From Paralithodes platypus (lineage: Eukaryota > Arthropoda > Malacostraca > Decapoda > Lithodidae): a stretch of 64,000 bases of DNA. The stretch lies in contig CM064552.1 in assembly GCA_032716605.1 (NCBI GenBank), forward strand, positions 10,975,033-11,039,032, read 5' to 3'. How positions within the stretch are numbered: the stretch's first letter is position 1; each line of letters starts with the position of its first letter. Shown one piece after another: positions 9,526 through 20,060 of this stretch. The notes beneath the pieces are model-generated. The model saw only the letters and a program-made list of their open reading frames with translations, was not told where the DNA came from and searched no databases. The position numbers were made by a program, and so were the translations under genes.

Positions 9526-11648
9526 TTTTACCTCCTCAACAAAGGCCTCAACTGCCACTACAGCTCCAAACCTGGCCCCCACCGGAAACGCCTAGAAACG
9601 GAAATCCTCCTGGACGACATCCTACGACTCAAGAAGGATGGCAAGGTCACCACTACTCCCGCCCTACAACCTACTCTCCTCGCTGAAGCCGCCAAAACCA
9701 GAGGAACTCACCATAGCAAAATACTCAACAAACAACACTTCCAAGCTGCCAAACTATTAAGAGACAACCCCAACATCATCATCCGTCGTGCGGATAAAGC
9801 CTCCTGCCTCGTGATCCCTGACAAGGAGGAATATCTTAGAAAAATGGACGTCATCTTAAGTGACAACACTAATTTTAAAAAGATCACCCGCAACCCAACC
9901 GACGAAATCAAACGTATTGCCAACACCACCATCACCGCCATCAACGCCAAACAAGGAGGGATCCACCTTAAAAAACTCGTCGGAGAATACACCCCTGGTT
10001 ATGCGTACGGAACCATCAAAACACACAAACCTGGGAACCCCCTCCGCCCCATCATCTCCCAGATCCCCACTGCCACCTACCAGATCGCCAAGGCCCTGAC
10101 AACCTCCTCACCCCCTACGTGCCCAAGCCAATTCAACCTTAACTCAGCCCAGCGATTTCTTGGAAATTTTACGAGACGCCCCCCGTTAACAACAACCACA
10201 CAATCGCCTCTCTCTCGACGTAGAAAGCCTGTTCACCAACGTGCCAGTGGATAGGACCATTGACATGATTCGACGTCGAATTTATCATTTGCCCTGATAC
10301 TCCTACACTGGACATCCCGGAGAAGGCCCTGAAAACACTACTGGAGCTATGTACCAAGGAGGCCCCCTTCCTTTGCCCCCGGGGCAACATGTACAGCAGA
10401 TAGACGGTGTGGCGATGGGCAGCCCCCTAGGAGTTCTTTTTGCGAACTTTTTCATGGGTACCATCGAGGAAGAGCTCCTGGCTGCCCAACGACCCGCCGT
10501 CTACTGTAGATACGTGGATGACATCTTCGTGCAAATCAAGGACCTCCACGAACTTCAGGAACTCCAGCGTCGCTTCATGACCTCCTCCGGACTTAACTTC
10601 ACCTTTGAAAAATCTAACAATGGACAACTCCCCTTCCTCGACATCCTCGTAGCTCTGAAGGACCATGGGTTCAAAACCACCATCTACATTAAACCAACTA
10701 ACACAGGACAATGCCTCAACGGTGATAGTGAATGCCCCCGCCGTTATCTTCTATCCTCCATCTCCGCCTATGTTAGGAGAGCCCTCACGCACTGCTCTAC
10801 CTGGGCCGACACCCACCAGGAACTAGAAAGACTATCCCAAGTTTTAGTAATAACGGATACTCCAACTCCGACATCTCCAGCACCATCAACCACCATCTTG
10901 GAAAATGGTACAGACCCAAAGCCCTCCCAACATTGACCCCCCCCATGAAATTAAGATCTTCTACCGCAATTACATGTCCTCTGAACACAAAAATGACGAG
11001 GCCGTCTTAAAAGAAATAATCTCCAAGCATGTCCACCCAACCAACCCGGAAAACAAAATCAAATTAATAATTTATTACAAATCCCCCAAGACCTCCAACC
11101 TCGTTCTCCGCAACAAACTAGCCTCCACCAAGATAAAGAGCCCGATGACCGACGATCACGTCATTTACCAACATACCTGTAATTATGAGGACTGTGGACC
11201 TCATTCCTATATTGTTATGACGCAGACTCGTCTTTCACGTCGGTTAACTCTTCACCTTCAGGCTGGAGCCATCAAAGACCACTATCTCACCCCTAACCAC
11301 CCTCACCTCACACGCAACGAGTTAGAGAAACACACCACCATACTCGATAAAGAAAGTGACCCAAGGAGATTACCTATTCTCGAAGCTTTATATATCCAAG
11401 CCTTACATCCCAACATCAACAACCAAACTCTGGACCTTCAGATCCTTCCTTCTGCCAAAAGGCACTACCCTACAGGACCTAACACCCCTCCTCGCCCCCC
11501 GGTGCCCTTGACGCAGCCCCCCGCGCTACCTCCTTCAGCTTCGTCTTCTGCAGGCGCCTCACAACTTAGGCCACGCCCCTCGACACGCAGCCAATCAGCT
11601 TCGACCCCACCTATCGACCACCATCCCGCATCCAGTGCGCATGCGTGA
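9512..11648 (+). pseudogene. PLE reverse transcriptase / GIY-YIG polyprotein, frameshifted
   Basis: N-terminal frame reads FYLLNKGLNCHY, then RADKASCLVIPDKEEYL and YGTIKTHKPGNPLRPIIS (9790-10060). A frameshift or deletion near 10100 follows, with a stop near 10140. DVESLFTNVP at about 10217 is RT motif A with its aspartate. A stop or shift near 10290-10395 precedes DGVAMGSPLG (10402-10432) and YVDD (10511-10522), the motif B and C regions. Next come KPTNTGQCL and AYVRRALTHC, and a shift near 10850. The last frame (10905-11648) contains HTCNYEDCGPHSYIVMTQTRL, the zinc-binding and GIY-YIG endonuclease region, where the usual YIG reads YIV (11208-11216). Catalytic RT aspartates survive but at least three frame breaks make it a pseudogene. 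The last 60 codons are low-complexity P/S/T. Confidence 0.9.
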
Positions 11649-11780
11649 AGGCGGTTACCCCCTTTTTCTCTCCTAGTTTTCCCTTCCACCAATAGCAGAC
11701 TTTTGCCCCCTGTTTTCCGCCTCCTCTGATCCTCCACCCTCTATATATAGCCCTTCCTGTTTACCTTTTATATCATTCCT

Positions 11781-11827
11781 TCCTTACTTGATAATGCTGG
11801 TTGTCCAGTGAAACGCGTCGTATATCC
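11781..11827 (+). ncRNA. Hammerhead-ribozyme-like motif of the PLE
   Basis: TTGATAATG resembles the CUGAUGA core with two substitutions. A perfect stem II follows (CTGG at 11797, TTGT loop, CCAG at 11805). Next come GAAAC, a two-base loop and GTC (11810-11819), giving a minimal stem III in which ACGCGT is self-complementary. TAC before the core pairs with GTA after the cleavage site as the base of stem I. Minimal hammerheads of this form, with very short stem III, are known in PLE terminal repeats. The core substitutions suggest this copy is weak or inactive. Confidence 0.6.
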
Positions 11828-11944
11828 TGTATCATCATGTACTTTAATGTAACCCTGTACCACCATGAATTTTGCTCATCTCCTTCATCTACTTCCTGCC
11901 ACCCAGCGAAAACTCATCAGAGACCTGGAAACTTTGAATAATAA

Positions 11945-11993
11945 AATTTCCAACGCAGAAATTGCCATTTCTTTCAACCTCGTATGTATTAAA

Positions 11994-11996
<3 letters not shown>
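11945..11996 (-). repeat. Right inverted repeat of the PLE
   Basis: Reverse complement of 9472-9525, followed directly by (TA)n. In Penelope-type elements such a partial inverted terminal repeat is a common insertion product. Confidence 0.9.
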
Positions 11997-12035
<39 letters not shown>

Positions 12036-12038
<3 letters not shown>

Positions 12039-12448
12039 TATACTGTAAGTCTCTCCTCCCCTCCTCGCTTCAAACTCTTACATTCCTCTTTCTCTGCCAA
12101 TTTATCTTCTCTTTTGACCTTACACAACAGTCGTACACACACACTTGCTCTTTCTTGAACACATTCTCACTCGCACTCACACACTCTCTCTCTCTCTCTC
12201 TCTCTCAAGGTAAGGCTAGACCTTTATCTGGACTGATATGAGGACAATTTATAAATAAGGCCGGACTGCCAAATAAGGACCTCAGAGTGTGTGTGGTCTG
12301 TGTATCCATGTAACTACGTAACTCACTCACACACACTCTCTCTCTCTAAACTCTTAAATTCCTCTATCTCTGCCAATAGCCTATATCTTTTAGTTCGACC
12401 TTACGCTTGAATTGTCTTTACCCATCCCGAGTCTTATCTATTAATTCT
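12036..12448. repeat. CT-rich spacer with diverged direct repeats
   Basis: Two passages share CCTC.CTTTCTCTGCCAAT and CGACCTTACAC or CGACCTTACGC around 12085-12130 and 12355-12410. (CT)n tracts occur at 12184-12206 and 12336-12348. No coding signal. Confidence 0.5.
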
Positions 12449-12548
12449 NNNNNNNNNNNNNNNNNNNNNNNNNNNNNNNNNNNNNNNNNNNNNNNNNNNN
12501 NNNNNNNNNNNNNNNNNNNNNNNNNNNNNNNNNNNNNNNNNNNNNNNN
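12449..12548. other. Assembly gap (100 N)
   Basis: Exactly 100 N, which is the conventional placeholder for a gap of unknown size. Confidence 0.99.
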
Positions 12549-12604
12549 GGAAGGTTAAATAAATGTATAAAGGAGGTACGAAAGAAGGAAGCAACAAACA
12601 TTAA

Positions 12605-12862
12605 TACTAAAAAGAGAGATGCATACTATAATCTATTTTGTATTAATTTCACCACAACACCAAACACCTCCCATGAAATTAATGAAAAGCATCATAAAAG
12701 AGAGATGCATACTATAATCTATTTTGTATTAATTTCACCACAACACCAAACACTTCCCATGAAATTAATGAAAGCATATATGTGATCCACCAGGATTCGA
12801 ACCCGGGTTATCACATACAGAGTTTTAGACACCTTAACCATTACACCACCAAGACGGTTAAA
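12605..12862 (-). mobile_element. SINE with tRNA-like head; tail duplicated
   Basis: On the minus strand the head reads GGTGGTGTAATGGTTAAGG (box A region) and GGTTCGAATCC (box B). It is followed by a tail ATTTCATGGGAGGTGTTTGG..GAAATTAATA. The tail part is present twice in direct order (about 12618-12690 and 12700-12773, 83-bp period). Other copies are at 29425, 46415 and 59642. Confidence 0.8.
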
Positions 12863-13449
12863 GGTTTATGCACACGCCAACGACTAAAAACTAAAACTAA
12901 GCACGAAGAATATAAACTAAACCAAGGACACAAAAGACAAATGGATGAAGATGGAGAAAAGCTGAACAAATGTCAACAACAAGAATAACAACAAAACAAT
13001 AATTAAAACAAAACAAGAAGACCGACGAGAGTAGAAGGAGAAAGAAAGGTGTAAGGAAGATCAGAAAGTAAGCTATGTGAGAGCTAAAATATATGACAAC
13101 GATATATATATATATAAATTAAATTTAAAAATAACACGAAGTAAGATTTACATAAATTAATAAAATGAACGTGCAGTGCATTATAAAAAAGGATTAACAG
13201 TCAAATAGCGCTACACTTTAGGATCAACAACAGAGAGAGAGAGAGAGTACATAATTTCATTGGGTATATACTGTAAATAGTGATTTACCTTTTTGTATTT
13301 GATCAGATTATCACCACCAAAATACCTCAAAAAAGGATATTTTGATATGGGCAATATAATTACCCCTTTCATACCTTCGTTAATGAGATAATATTATTTT
13401 AATATTTACTAATCTGTTCATATTATTGTGTGTTATTTAGGGGGGAGGA
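12863..13449. other. Unassigned AT-rich stretch
   Basis: Purine-rich low-complexity sequence to about 13080, then AT-rich unique sequence with short (TA)n at 13104 and (GA)n at 13230. No gene recognised. Confidence 0.4.
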
Positions 13450-14756
13450 GGGGGTGGGGGTTTCCTCCCTAGACCTCCATCTAACTTACAAAAATACCCG
13501 CAAGACCCCTCTTCGAGATAAATTTGTGCATTTTTCGGTCGGGGCCGGTTGTTCTTAAAATGCAGGTTCTCTATCGCTCGCCAGGAGAACAACGACACCT
13601 ATCGCTCGCCACGAGAACGACGCTTATCGCTCGCCAGGAGAACAACACTTATCGCTCGCCAGGAGAACAACGACACTTATCGCTCGCCAGGAGAACAACA
13701 ACACTTATCGCTCGCCAGGAGAACAACGACACTTATCGCTCGCCAGGAGAACAACGACACACACTTATCGCTCGCCAGGAGACCAAAGACACTTATCGCT
13801 CGCCAGGAGAACGACACTTATCGCTCGCCAGGAGAACAACGACACTTATCGCTCGCCAGGAGAACAACGACACACACTTATCGCTCGCCAGGAGAACAAC
13901 GACACACACTTATCGCTCGCCAGGAGAACAAAGACACTTATCGCTCGCCAGGAGAACAACGACACTTATCGCTCGCCAGGAGAACAACGACACTTATCGC
14001 TCGCCAGGAGAACAACGACACTTATCGCTCGCCAGGAGAACAACGACACTTATCGCTCGCCAGGAGAACAACGACACTTATCGCTCACCAGGAGAACAAC
14101 GACACTTATCGCTCGCCAGGAGAACAAAGACACTTATCGCTCGCCAGGAGAACGACACTTATCGCTCGCCAGGAGAACAACGATATTTATCGCTCGCCAG
14201 GAGAACAACGACACACACTTATCGCTCGCCAGGAGAACAACGACACTTATTGCTCGCCAGAACAACACTTATCACTCGCCAGGAGAACAACACTTATCGC
14301 TCGCCAGGAGAACAACGACACTTATTGCTCGCCAGGAGAACAACACTTATCGCTCGCCAGGAGAACAACACTTATCGCTCGCCAGGAGAACATCACTTAT
14401 CGCTCGCCAGGAGAACGACACTTATCGCTCGCCAGGAGAACAACGACATTTATCGCTCGCCAGGAGAACGACACATACCGCTCGCCAGGAGAACAACGAC
14501 ACACACTTATCGCTCGCCAGAACAACGACACTTATCGCTCGCCAGGAGAACGACACATACCGCTCGCCAGGAGAACAACGACACTTATCGCTCGTCAGGA
14601 GAACAACGACACTTATCGCTCAACACGATAACAAAGACACCTAAAAAGCACGAAGGATCTTAAAATTGCCAAACTAATAGAGCAAACGTAAAATCTCAAA
14701 GCTATTGGGGCTGAACATGAGGGAGAAGAGGGTCCTGAACACCCCCTCCCTCTTAA
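13450..14756 (+). mobile_element. Family A element expanded by an internal minisatellite
   Basis: The left part (TTTCCTCCCTAGACCTCCAT to GGTTCTCTATCGCTCGCCAGG) and right part (GACACCTAAAAAGCACGAAG to AACATGAGGGAGAAG) are the two halves of one family A copy. They are separated by about 1.07 kb of tandem repeats built from the core sequence itself. Terminal TTAA ends are not preserved. Confidence 0.85.
13566..14632 (+). repeat. 28-bp minisatellite derived from the family A core
   Basis: Roughly forty units of ATCGCTCGCCAGGAGAACAA + CGACACTT, with length variants lacking about 4 bp or carrying an extra CACA. The first ten bases are the element core. Because 28 is not a multiple of three, and the units lack stops, two frames stay open for over 360 codons (RSPGEQRHLSLARRTT-type repeats). 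These are not genes. Confidence 0.95.
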
Positions 14757-14779
14757 AACCATAATTATTGACAATGCAT

Positions 14780-14900
14780 GCATACTCCTTCGAAATTAAT
14801 TTAGCTTTCTTCTAATCGCTTTTGCCGATGCTCTTCTTATTACTGCCAGACGATATTATTCAGATTAGTAACCACTTCTCTGTATCAAAGAGTTAAATAT
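14780..14900. mobile_element. Hairpin element family H, one arm
   Basis: ACTGCCAGACGATATTATTCAGATTAGTAACC and TCAAAGAGTTAAAT correspond to the middle and end of an H2 arm. The other arm is absent. Confidence 0.5.
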
Positions 14901-14904
14901 TCAT

Positions 14905-16275
14905 CTCACACCAGAACAACAGTACAATAACACACAACATAGCACATCAGCATACCAGACAAAATAATACAGAAGCATAAAGCACAGCATACCAACACAG
15001 CACATAAACACACGGAACTACATTACAGAAACACACAGCATAGCATACCAGACAAAATAATACAGAAACATAAAGCACATCACACCAACACAGCACATGA
15101 ACACACGCACGAACATTAAAGAAACACAGAATAGCACGTCAGCATACAAAAACAAGTACAGCAGCACCCAGCACACTACACAGTACATAGGCACATAAGA
15201 GCAACACTACAGAAACACACAGCATAGCACATCAGCACAGAATAAAATGCAGTAGCACCCAACACAGCACAACAGAACACAGACCTACAGCATAACAGCA
15301 CACAACATTGCCCATGAACACACAAGCTTAGCAGCAACACACAAGCTTAGCAGCAAAATCACAAAAGTACTTTTTATTATAATTAAGTGAAAAAGGAGAC
15401 AAAAGGCAAAGTTGCCAATAACGAGAGAGCCAGCCCCCCCCCCTCTCCACACACACCAGTGACATAAAGAACAACGCCATACATCACAGCACACCATATT
15501 AAAACACAGTAAAGCGGAACACAGCCCAACACAGTAACACATAGTACAGTTCAGCAGCACATAGATTAATACAAAACAGCTCAGCATGTAGTAAAACCGC
15601 ACACAAAATACAATACAATAATATATAGCATGTGGCAACACACAGCACAACAGAAAACAACAACACATAACACAGCAGCAAACACACACATCGTAGGATA
15701 TCACAGTATAACATACATCACAGCACATTAGCACACCATTATACATCATGCAGCACAGCACACAACACAACAGAGCAACACACCTGTAAGTCCTCAGTGA
15801 CCCGGCCATACTAACATAACACAACCCAGCACAGCATGCAGCACACAGAACAATACAGACGCCCCCAATGAGCAAGACAGACTATAGTAGGGCAGCACAG
15901 TACAGAGTATAGCCCAACTCCCAGCACAGCATAAACCACAGCACAGCATACAGTATATCACACCATACTATACAACACAACCGACCAGCTCACCAGTAAG
16001 CCCCTAGTGAACCGGGTGCAATAAAATAATACAACACAGCATAGCACAAATCACAGCATAGCACAAATCACAGCATACACACAACCCAACATAGCACAGC
16101 ACACAGCATAACACAGCACAGCATAGCACACAACACAGCACAGCACACAGCATAACACACACAACACAGCATAGCACAGCACAACACAGCATAGCACAGC
16201 ACAACACACATAGCACAGCACAACACACATAGCACAGCACAGCACCCATAGCACAGCAGAGCAGCATACCTGTAA
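14905..16275. repeat. Degenerate CAGCA/TAGCA/CAACA satellite-like array
   Basis: About 1.4 kb dominated by pentamer-like CACAG, CATAG and CAACA units with no exact higher period, tightest at 16020-16260. A motif like CCTGTAAG.C..CAGTGA.CC recurs at about 15783, 15990 and 16270, hinting at a longer ancestral unit. Cysteine/leucine-rich minus-strand frames here are artefacts. Confidence 0.8.
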
Positions 16276-16529
16276 GCCAGCAGTGAGCCAGGCAGACTAT
16301 AACTCTTGATAATGATACAGGGGTGCAGCCAGACCATGACCCTTCCTATTCCCAGGGGGGCCTGTGACTTGTGCACCCCTTCCTCCGTCCCTTTTTTTCT
16401 CTCATTTTCCTCTCCCCCTACCCATACACATACTCTATCCTTCTCTCCCTGCCTTTGTGTACTTCGTTTCAATTTATATATGTGTATCCATATTTTTGCT
16501 ACATTCGTACATTCATTAAATATATATAC

Positions 16530-16573
<44 letters not shown>

Positions 16574-16774
16574 TAGCTTCTTTCTTATCTCTGTGTCCTT
16601 CCTTTATAATGGCTGCTTGCTTGCTTATCTATGTTTCCTGTCTTTATATTAATTTGTATCTCTCTGTATCCTTCCCAAATACAGACTTATTTCATATATA
16701 TATATATATACCGGTATATATATTTTGTGTGCTTGTATTTATGATTCGCTATCATATACCAGATTATGTTTAAG
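16276..16774. repeat. Pyrimidine-rich spacer with (TA)n tracts
   Basis: (TA)n at 16533-16572 and 16695-16725. The rest is T/C-rich with no recognisable gene. Confidence 0.5.
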
Positions 16775-17075
16775 GTTGGGGGATGCTACTTTGCTCCCTA
16801 CATCTCCATCAAGCTTTAAAAGACACCCTCAAGACCCCTCTTTGAGATATAACTGTACATTTTGCGGTAGAAAAATGGCCAAGGTCGAATTCTTTTAAAT
16901 TATAGGCTCGCTATCGCTTGCCAGGAAAAAATCGACACCTAAATTGGCAAAGAAATGGGGCGAAAGGTCTTATAATCGCCAAACTAATGGGCCGAACGTC
17001 ATAAAATGTCAAAACTAACGGCGCTAAACATGAGAGAAAGGGGTCCAGAAAAAAACAAAATCAAATCCTAATTAA
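16775..17075 (+). mobile_element. Family A element, diverged
   Basis: From TTGCTCCCTACATCTCCATC to GAAAGGGGTCCAGAAAA. The palindrome is reduced to AGGTCGAATTC and one 32-bp unit is deleted. Right end CTAATTAA is an eroded terminus. Confidence 0.75.
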
Positions 17076-17466
17076 ACCAGCGTCACACGGGCACTCTAGC
17101 AACAAATATTCTCGGAGTTATTGTATCGGAATAAAAGATGCATCTAGACAAAATATATTACATGCCAATTGCTTCTATCTTCCAATTCATGGCCTAATTA
17201 TCGCTAACTATATAATGTGCTCCTATGTTATATGCTGCTATACTAAATGCCGCTATGCTATGTGCTGGTGTGCGATATGTTGTTTTGCTGATTGCTGGTG
17301 TGCTGCCCTACTCTTTTGCAGTGCTGTGTTGTGTGATATGTTGAATTATGCTGTGCAGACAACATATTTACAGGTGGTATATTTTTGTTAGATAGATAGA
17401 TATAGTTTAATAGATAGAAAGATGCATAAATAGGCAGATTTAATACACACACATATTATAATATAC
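17076..17466. other. Unassigned spacer with degenerate GCTATG-type repeats
   Basis: 17210-17350 contains loosely repeated TGCTATG and GTGCTG words but no clean period. AGCGTCACACGGGCACTC at 17082 resembles the TCACACG foldback ends found at 29.9-30.4 kb. Confidence 0.4.
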
Positions 17467-17598
<132 letters not shown>

Positions 17599-17669
17599 AA
17601 AAGATAACAATACAACGATAACATCCGGGAATCAGCTGTGACTGATCGGGGTTACGCTATTATTGGGCC

Positions 17670-18360
17670 GTTTGTGGTGCTGTGTTGTGGTGCTGAGTTG
17701 TGGTGCTGAGTTGTGGTACTGTATTGTGGTGCTGGTTTGTGGTACTGTGTTGTGGTGCTGGGTTGTGGTGCTGTATTGGGGTGCTGGGTTGGGGTGCTGG
17801 GTAGCGGTGCTGGGTTGCGGTGCTGGGTTGCGGTGCTGGGTTGGGGTGCTGGGTTGGGGTGCTGGGTTGGGGTGCTGGGTTGGGGTGCTGGGTTGCGGTG
17901 CTGGGTTGCGGTGCTGGGTTGTGGTGCTGGGTTGCGGTGCTGGGTTGGGGTGCTGGGTTGGGGCACTGTATTGCGGTGCTGGGTTGCGGTGCTGGGTTGG
18001 GGCACTGTATTGCGGTGCTGGGTTGCGGTGCTGGGTTGCGGTGCTGGGTTGCGGTGCTGTATTGTGGTGCTGGGTTGCGGTGCTGGGTTGTGGTGCTGGG
18101 TTGCGGTGCTGGGTTGCGGTGCTGGGTTGCGGTACTGTATTGTGGTGCTGGGTTGCGGTGCTGGGTTGGGGCACTGTATTGTGGTGCTGGGTTGTGGTGC
18201 TGGGTTGCGGTGCTCGGTTGGGGTGCTGGGTTGGGGCAGTGTATTGTGGTGCTGGGTTGCGGTGCTGGGTTGCGGTGCTGGGTTGGGGTGCTGGGTTGGG
18301 GCACTGTATTGTGGCGCTGGGTTGCGGTGCTGGGTTGCGGTGCTGTATTGTGGTACTGTA
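17670..18360 (+). repeat. 13-bp G-rich minisatellite, block 1
   Basis: Units of TGCTGGGTTGCGG with variants TGCTGGGTTGGGG, TGCTGGGTTGTGG and CACTGTATTGTGG, all 13 bp. Three units make 39 bp, so all six frames can stay open and give long CGAGLRCWVAVL or ATQHRNPAPQPST frames. None is a gene. The left edge is older and more diverged. Same family as 18893-19645. Confidence 0.97.
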
Positions 18361-18699
18361 TTATTGTTGTTGTTGTTGTTGTTCCCCAAGCTGCCTGGCC
18401 GAACAGCCCCAAGGCCCTGAGCAAGGCCAAGGCCATAACCGAGCGCCCCCACAGAACCCTCCCCGCCGACCACAATGAAGCCTGGGTGACCGAAGCCACT
18501 CCATGGCGGGGAGCTGAGGAGGGTGCGGAAATGCCCGGGAAACCAAAGCCCCACCCAGGGCCCTGTGTCCCTCAGCAATTATGAAGAGAAAGTTGAGGGG
18601 CAAGGGAAAAATGTGACGCTTTGGCTTCCAATCTTGGTAGATTGGGAGGTCAATCAACGTTAGAGACGCCGTCACTTGAGATCTAGAAAATATATAAGT
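18361..18699. other. Unique sequence between the two minisatellite blocks, left part
   Basis: Starts with (TTG)n (18361-18381) directly on the array edge, then GC-rich sequence to about 18590 and AT-richer sequence after it. No gene recognised. Confidence 0.4.
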
Positions 18700-18892
18700 A
18701 AATGGAACAGTCAGAGTAAGCTATGGGTATGGCAGAGATTGCTCAGTTCTCACTCTAATAGACCAGCCCATCACCACATGACTAGAACCCAATCCTCTCA
18801 GCATCAGCTAGGAAAGGCCCTAGAAAGCCGCCTTTGGCGGGGGGATAGCTCCCCTATTTCAACCCTTTTCGGGGTTGGGCACCCGCCAGGTA
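18700..18892 (+). repeat. Dispersed repeat D, copy 1
   Basis: About 190 bp (TCAGAGTAAGCTATGGGTAT to GGGGTTGGGCACCCGCC) present in reverse complement at 53455-53645. It includes a short GC-rich inverted motif AAAGCCGCCTTTGGCGG. Class unknown. Confidence 0.85.
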
Positions 18893-19645
18893 CTGTATTG
18901 TGGTGCTGGGTTGGGGTGCTGGGTTGGGGTGCTGGGTTGGGGTGCTGGGTTGGGGTGCTGGGTTGCGGTGCTGGGTTGCGGTGCTGGGTTGCGGTGCTGG
19001 GTTGCGGTGCTGGGTTGCGGTGCTGTATTGTGGTGCTGGGTTGCGGTGCTGGGTTGCGGTGCTGGGTTGCGGTGCTGGGTTGCGGTACTGTATTGTGGTG
19101 CTGGGTTGTGGTGCTGGGTTGCGGTACTGTATTGTGGTGCTGGGTTGCGGTGCTGGGTTGCGGTGCTGGGTTGCGGTGCTGGGTTGCGGTGCTGGGTTGC
19201 GGTACTGTATTGTGGTGCTGGGTTGTGGTGCTGGGTTGCGGTGCTGGGTTGCAGTGCTGGGTTGCGGTGCTGGGTTGCGGTGCTGGGTTGCGGTGCTGGG
19301 TTGCGGTACTGTATTGTGGTGCTGGGTTGCGGTGCTGGGTTGCGGTGCTGGGTTGCGGTACTGGGTTGCGGTGCTGGGTTGCGGTGCTGGGTTGCGGTGC
19401 TGGGTTGTGGTGCTGGGTTGCGGTACTGTATTGTGGTGCTGGGTTGCGGTGCTGGGTTGCGGTGCTGGGTTGCGGTACTGTATTGTGGTGCTGGGTTGCG
19501 GTGCTGGGTTGCGGTGCTGGGTTGCGGTACTGCATTGTGGTGCTGGGTTGTGGTGCTGGGTTGCGGTGCTGGGTTGCGGTGCTGGGTTGCGGTGCTGGGT
19601 TGCGGTACTGTGTTATGGTGCTGAGTTGTGTTGGTGCTGGGTTAT
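18893..19645 (+). repeat. 13-bp G-rich minisatellite, block 2
   Basis: Same unit as block 1, more homogeneous, dominated by TGCTGGGTTGCGG with periodic TACTGTATTGTGG units. The array runs directly into a LINE 3' fragment through a short (TC)n at 19655-19670. Confidence 0.97.
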
Positions 19646-19662
19646 GGTGAAATCTCTCTCTC

Positions 19663-20060
19663 TCTCTCTTCATCGCAATGTTGCATCTCTCTCGGTAGTC
19701 TACCGTTGTTACAATAATCAATGTTCCTCAGAGTTCTCTCAATGTATACCATCTGCTCTACGTCGAGTACGTAGTACCCGTCTTGCAACACAATCCTACC
19801 CCTACTCTGTGGAACTCTCCAAACCAAGAGTGAAGCGATATTCCCTAGCGTTCTTCTTTTCAACAGCTGAGCTCTGGAACTCTCTCCCTGAATCCAGCTT
19901 CTCCTTATCCTATGAGTTAAATTGCTTCAAACTCCGTGTGTCCAGACATTTTGGATCGAACATTCCTTGATTTTGGCCCTGGCACTCTTTCAACTCTGGG
20001 GGAGGCACTCGTCACAGGCAGTTCTGCCTAATGTCTCCCTCATTCAAATAGAAAAAACAA
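19663..20060 (+). pseudogene. Jockey/I-type LINE, 3' fragment
   Basis: Open frame of about 100 codons: HRNVASLSVVYRCYNNQC, then STRLATQSYPYSVELSKPRV, STAELWNSLPESS and a stop at 19968. This is the C-terminal end of the RT polyprotein of a jockey/I-group LINE also found at 22, 26.7, 27-28 and 31 kb. The 3' UTR has TTTCAACTCTGGGGGAGGCA and GTCTCCCTCATTCA. The 5' side is truncated at a (TC)n tract beside the minisatellite. Confidence 0.85.

Larger units (their letters stand above)
9430..12035 (+). mobile_element. Penelope-like retroelement (PLE), degenerate, with inverted flanking repeats
   Basis: The element lies between (CT)n(TA)n at 9410-9442 and (TA)n at 11997-12030. About 50-55 bp next to each microsatellite are inverted copies (9472-9525 against 11945-11996). 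Between them are a reverse transcriptase and a GIY-YIG endonuclease remnant, a proline/serine-rich tail, and a hammerhead-like motif near the 3' end. RT plus C-terminal GIY-YIG is diagnostic of Penelope-like elements, whose terminal repeats can be inverted. The coding part is broken by several frameshifts, so the copy cannot be autonomous. Confidence 0.9.

Noticed and set aside
13566..14632. CRISPR-like array
   Set aside because: Units are directly adjacent without unique spacers, and the sequence context is eukaryotic. The same applies to the 40-bp (33500) and 48-bp (62347) arrays.
13524..14663. Two overlapping open frames of 379 and 360 codons with RSPGEQRHLSLARRTT-type repeats
   Set aside because: They lie wholly in the 28-bp minisatellite, which has no stops in two frames. 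No start context, no domain, and both edges are family A non-coding sequence.
15285..16472. Cysteine- and leucine-rich minus-strand frames up to 196 codons
   Set aside because: Translations of the CAGCA-type array; no domain and composition entirely set by the repeat.
17652..19970. Long frames on both strands rich in CGAGLRCWVAVL or ATQHRNPAPQPST
   Set aside because: Produced by the 13-bp repeat, which is open in every frame because three units equal thirteen codons.
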